This document shows positions 63,489-64,000 of a DNA stretch of 64,000 nt, one piece after another (positions within the stretch are counted from its first letter, which is position 1; the number at the start of each line of letters is the position of its first letter). The stretch is from Nostoc sp. MG11 (lineage in GTDB: Bacteria > Cyanobacteriota > Cyanobacteriia > Cyanobacteriales > Nostocaceae), in NCBI RefSeq assembly GCF_014904695.1, contig NZ_JACXXN010000003.1:392481-456480 (forward strand), in the 5' to 3' direction. The translations under genes and the position numbers were made by a program. The notes under the pieces were generated by a model. That model saw only the letters and a program-made list of their open reading frames with translations, searched no databases and was not told the origin of the DNA.

Positions 63489-64000
63489 CTATTCATTCCT
63501 ATCATCAATTTCTACCCTAATGGTGGGACGCGGACAGCGCCAATTTGCTCCGCCAGAGCCAACACTAGTGCAACCTTGAGCTTGCATGGCATCCCGCGAG
63601 ACATTTTCTGGCTTATAAAATCGCCAACGCCCTCTATTATCTGGGCCAGACTCAGCTCTGAGTCTGCGTGTATCACGCCCGTAGTCACGACGCCTATTGT
63701 TATCACGCCAGTCATTATCCCGCCTATTATCATCCACTTCTACTCTGATGGTGCGGCGTGGACAGCGCCAATTTGCTCCGCTAGTGCCAACATCAGTGCA
63801 ACCTTGAGCTTGCATAGCATCCCGTGAGACATCTTCCGGCTTATAAAATCGCCAACGTCCTCTATCATCTGGCCCTGACTCAGCTCTGAGTCCCTGTGTA
63901 TCGCGCCCGTAGTCACGACGCCTATTGTTATCACGCCAGTCATTATCCCGCCTATTATCATCCACTTCTACTCTAATGGTGCGGCGTGGACAGCGCCAAT
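63489..64000 (-). CDS. protein of 76-residue tandem repeats, 5' end outside window
   Basis: At least 170 residues visible; the frame is open at the right edge. It consists of repeats of 76 residues (228 bp), each with DDNRRDNDWRDNNRRRDYG, RAESGPDDRGRWRFYKPEDV, SRDAMQAQGCTDVGTSGANW and RCPRRTIRVE. Each holds two Cys (GCT and WRCP), likely a disulfide, within a compact domain, plus a very charged Arg/Asp linker. The copies are near-identical in DNA. I recognise no family; an extracellular repeat protein is plausible, but the N-terminus is not visible. Confidence 0.8.
   Translation of the reverse strand, partial: WRCPRRTIRVEVDDNRRDNDWRDNNRRRDYGRDTQGLRAESGPDDRGRWRFYKPEDVSRDAMQAQGCTDVGTSGANWRCPRRTIRVEVDDNRRDNDWRDNNRRRDYGRDTRRLRAESGPDNRGRWRFYKPENVSRDAMQAQGCTSVGSGGANWRCPRPTIRVEIDDRNE

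Noticed and set aside
63740..63961. Second-frame open reading frames over the 76-residue repeat gene
   Set aside because: The repeat is open in more than one frame because of its composition; the DDNRRDNDW frame has the conserved Cys and hydrophobic pattern and runs through the edge.

Overview
The window looks like chromosome from a filamentous, probably Nostoc/Anabaena-type cyanobacterium. It carries genes for a bidirectional NiFe hydrogenase diaphorase (hoxE, hoxF), a CrtO-type beta-carotene ketolase, biliverdin reductase, plant-type ferredoxin, a high-light-inducible protein and DUF2949. HIP1 octamers (GCGATCGC) are frequent, and several families of short palindromic and tandem repeats of the kind known in Nostoc are scattered through it. 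I found no rRNA, tRNA, CRISPR array, replication origin or intact transposase.

Layout. 1-9.9 kb: hoxEF (hoxF broken by a 4-bp duplication and running off the left edge), a composite repeat island, pfkA, a small secreted protein, a saccharopine-dehydrogenase-like protein, and a minus-strand block of crtO, a DUF2993 protein and a CYP110-like P450. 10.4-13.2 kb: a phosphoketolase/transketolase-like enzyme followed by a 21-bp tandem array and a decayed copy of its own 3' end. 13.3-18.6 kb: an accessory island with a frameshifted GTPase, broken DUF2281 and HicA genes, HicB, VapBC, a Uma2 protein, a ribbon-helix-helix (RHH) protein paired with a one-pass membrane protein, and an orphan membrane protein. 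18.7-23.1 kb: a DUF1350 hydrolase-like protein, a REC-PP2C phosphatase with a convergent STAS protein, and a broken PAS sensor kinase. 23.7-36 kb: an HTH-GrpE-like protein, Dps, sulfiredoxin, a SpoIID-like protein, map, bvdR, ferredoxin, a pentapeptide protein, a TPR lipoprotein, an RmlD-like reductase and an SbcD-like nuclease. 36-49.7 kb: msrB, ftsH, DUF2949, hli, a prohibitin-like protein, PAP2, a TauE-like permease, three CadD-family transporters and a LysR regulator, a secreted protein and DUF202. 49.8-55.9 kb: a sulfate ABC transporter locus (sbpA, cysT, cysW, two NIL-domain genes, cysA) on the minus strand. 56-64 kb: a class II amidotransferase, a response regulator, a FadL-like porin, hsp20, dnaK and a truncated gene of 76-residue repeats.

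Functional themes are redox and stress handling (Dps, Srx, MsrB, FtsH, Hli, Hsp20, DnaK), pigment metabolism (CrtO, BvdR), and sulfur or metal ion transport (TauE-like, CadD-like, CysTWA/SbpA). The most distinctive signals are very small repeats inserted into coding sequence (the vapB stop, the sbpA N-terminus), a MITE nested in a MITE with an apparent 8-bp target duplication, NIL-domain genes embedded in the sulfate locus, the RHH/one-pass membrane pair, and a run of one-base frameshifts that are either sequencing errors or real decay of the accessory island.
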